Source of the DNA: CAWJHE01 sp964614855
Lineage (GTDB): Bacteria > Chloroflexota > Anaerolineae > Anaerolineales > UBA4823
NCBI GenBank assembly: GCA_964614855.1
Contig: CAZTMX010000145.1
Span: 1-7,266, forward strand
Length of the DNA stretch: 7,266 nt
Direction: 5' to 3'
The position numbers were made by a program, and so were the translations under genes. This document shows positions 6,482-7,266 of this stretch, in pieces (within the stretch, counting starts at the first letter, position 1; every line of letters begins with the position of its first letter). The notes under the pieces were generated by a model. The model ran no database searches and had not been told where the DNA came from. It was given only the letters and a program-made list of their open reading frames with translations.

Positions 6482-7266
6482 ATGTTCGATACATTGATTT
6501 CAACAAGCGATTTGGCAGGAAACATTGAGAACCCTGGTTGGGTTATTGTCGATTGCCGCTATGTATTAACTGACAAAACAAAAGGCGAACAAAATTACCT
6601 GGAATCGCACATAAAAAACGCGCTGTATGCCGATTTGGCACACGATCTATCGGACACCATCATTCCGGGCGTCACCAGCCGGCATCCCTGGCCTACGGTT
6701 GAACAGGCTGCCCGTTATTTCTCTTCGATTGGAATTAATCAGAATGTACAGGTCGTGGCTTATGATGATATTGGCGGCGCTTTGGCAGCCGTCCGCTTAT
6801 GGTGGATGCTGCGCTGGTTGGGTCACAACGCTGTGGCAGTTCTGGATGGCGGCTGGCAGAAGTGGATCGCAGAAGCTCTACCAGTTGAAAAAGAGATCAG
6901 AAAACCCACCCCACGCAGTTTTACTGCGCGCCCCCGGCCTGAACTTCTGGTTTCCATGCAGCAGGTGGATGCCATACGCCTGGATGAGAGATACCGGGTG
7001 CTCGATGCACGAACATCGGACCGGTATCGTGGCGAGAACGAGTTTATCGACCCTATCGCTGGTCATATACCCGGCGCAGTAAGCGCACCGTATGTATTCA
7101 ATATGAATAAAGACCTCACATTTCGCTCGGTTGACGCGCTCCAGAAACATTATCGCAAAATTTTGGGTGATATTCCTGCAGAGAATGCAGCCATCTACTG
7201 TGGCTCGGGGGTAACATCTATTCATAATGCCCTGGCCATGCTGCATGCGGGCATGGGAGAAGCTCG
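6482..7266 (+). CDS. sseA: Thiosulfate/3-mercaptopyruvate sulfurtransferase (two rhodanese domains), 3' end missing
   Basis: Moves a sulfane sulfur from a donor, probably 3-mercaptopyruvate, to an acceptor such as cyanide or a thiol, by way of a persulfide on the active-site cysteine; cytoplasmic. I translated 261 codons from ATG at 6482 to the right edge; the usual length is near 280-290, so only the tail is missing. The N-terminal, non-catalytic rhodanese domain covers about residues 5-135 (VIVDCRY 21-27; GGALAAVRLWWMLRWLGH 98-115; VLDGGWQKW 120-128). The C-terminal domain starts near 155 (VLDARTSDRYRG 173-184; AGHIPGAVSAPY 193-204) and carries CGSGVTS (240-246) with catalytic Cys240. The CGSGVT loop is typical of mercaptopyruvate sulfurtransferases, whereas classical thiosulfate rhodaneses have CRKGVT. 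GGAGGG (6472-6477) lies four bases before the start and supports it. It is divergent from the GH13 gene, and nothing here ties it to glycogen metabolism. Confidence 0.95.
   Translation, partial: MFDTLISTSDLAGNIENPGWVIVDCRYVLTDKTKGEQNYLESHIKNALYADLAHDLSDTIIPGVTSRHPWPTVEQAARYFSSIGINQNVQVVAYDDIGGALAAVRLWWMLRWLGHNAVAVLDGGWQKWIAEALPVEKEIRKPTPRSFTARPRPELLVSMQQVDAIRLDERYRVLDARTSDRYRGENEFIDPIAGHIPGAVSAPYVFNMNKDLTFRSVDALQKHYRKILGDIPAENAAIYCGSGVTSIHNALAMLHAGMGEA

Noticed and set aside
6285..6506. A 73-codon minus-strand frame across the GH13/sseA spacer
   Set aside because: It overlaps the starts of two well-supported genes and the candidate promoters, and looks like non-coding sequence by composition.

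Overview
The window looks like chromosomal DNA from a free-living bacterium of moderate GC content. The style of the proteins (a GlgC of the LAGGEGSRL...KPAVPFAGKYRIIDF type, a GH57 protein of the DUF3536 type, and a very large intracellular GH13 protein) suggests Chloroflexota, perhaps Anaerolineae. That placement rests on recognition from memory, not on a search. There are no RNA genes, insertion sequences, CRISPR arrays or other signs of mobile DNA. Both edges cut through genes.

Layout. Positions 1-1011 (minus) hold the first 337 codons of glgC, ADP-glucose pyrophosphorylase, whose C-terminus runs off the left edge. A 241-bp AT-rich divergent spacer (1012-1252) carries a 7-bp-arm inverted repeat, a third copy of its half-site, and weak candidate promoters in both directions. 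Positions 1253-2710 (plus) encode a 485-residue GH57 protein with a DUF3536-like C-terminal region. Positions 2711-6313 (minus) encode a 1200-residue protein with a central GH13 alpha-amylase barrel between two large helical regions that I do not recognise. The two hydrolase genes converge with no base between their stop codons (TGA at 2708-2710, then complementary TAA at 2711-2713). Two small hairpins lie at the junction, one of them spanning both stops. A 168-bp divergent spacer (6314-6481) is followed by the first 261 codons of an SseA-type two-domain sulfurtransferase on the plus strand, cut by the right edge.

How the genes fit together. GlgC makes ADP-glucose, the committed precursor of bacterial glycogen. 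The GH57 and GH13 proteins both keep the catalytic residues of alpha-glucan-active enzymes and neither has a signal peptide, so both probably act on cytoplasmic glycogen or maltodextrin. The first three genes therefore read as a storage-glucan locus, although no glycogen synthase, phosphorylase or classical branching enzyme is in view. The sulfurtransferase has no evident link to glycogen and is probably just a neighbour.

The points most worth a second look are the uncharacterised GH13 architecture with its altered region IV (NNPD instead of NHD), the zero-spacing convergent junction with its hairpin, and the inverted repeat lying in the spacer of the candidate glgC promoter.
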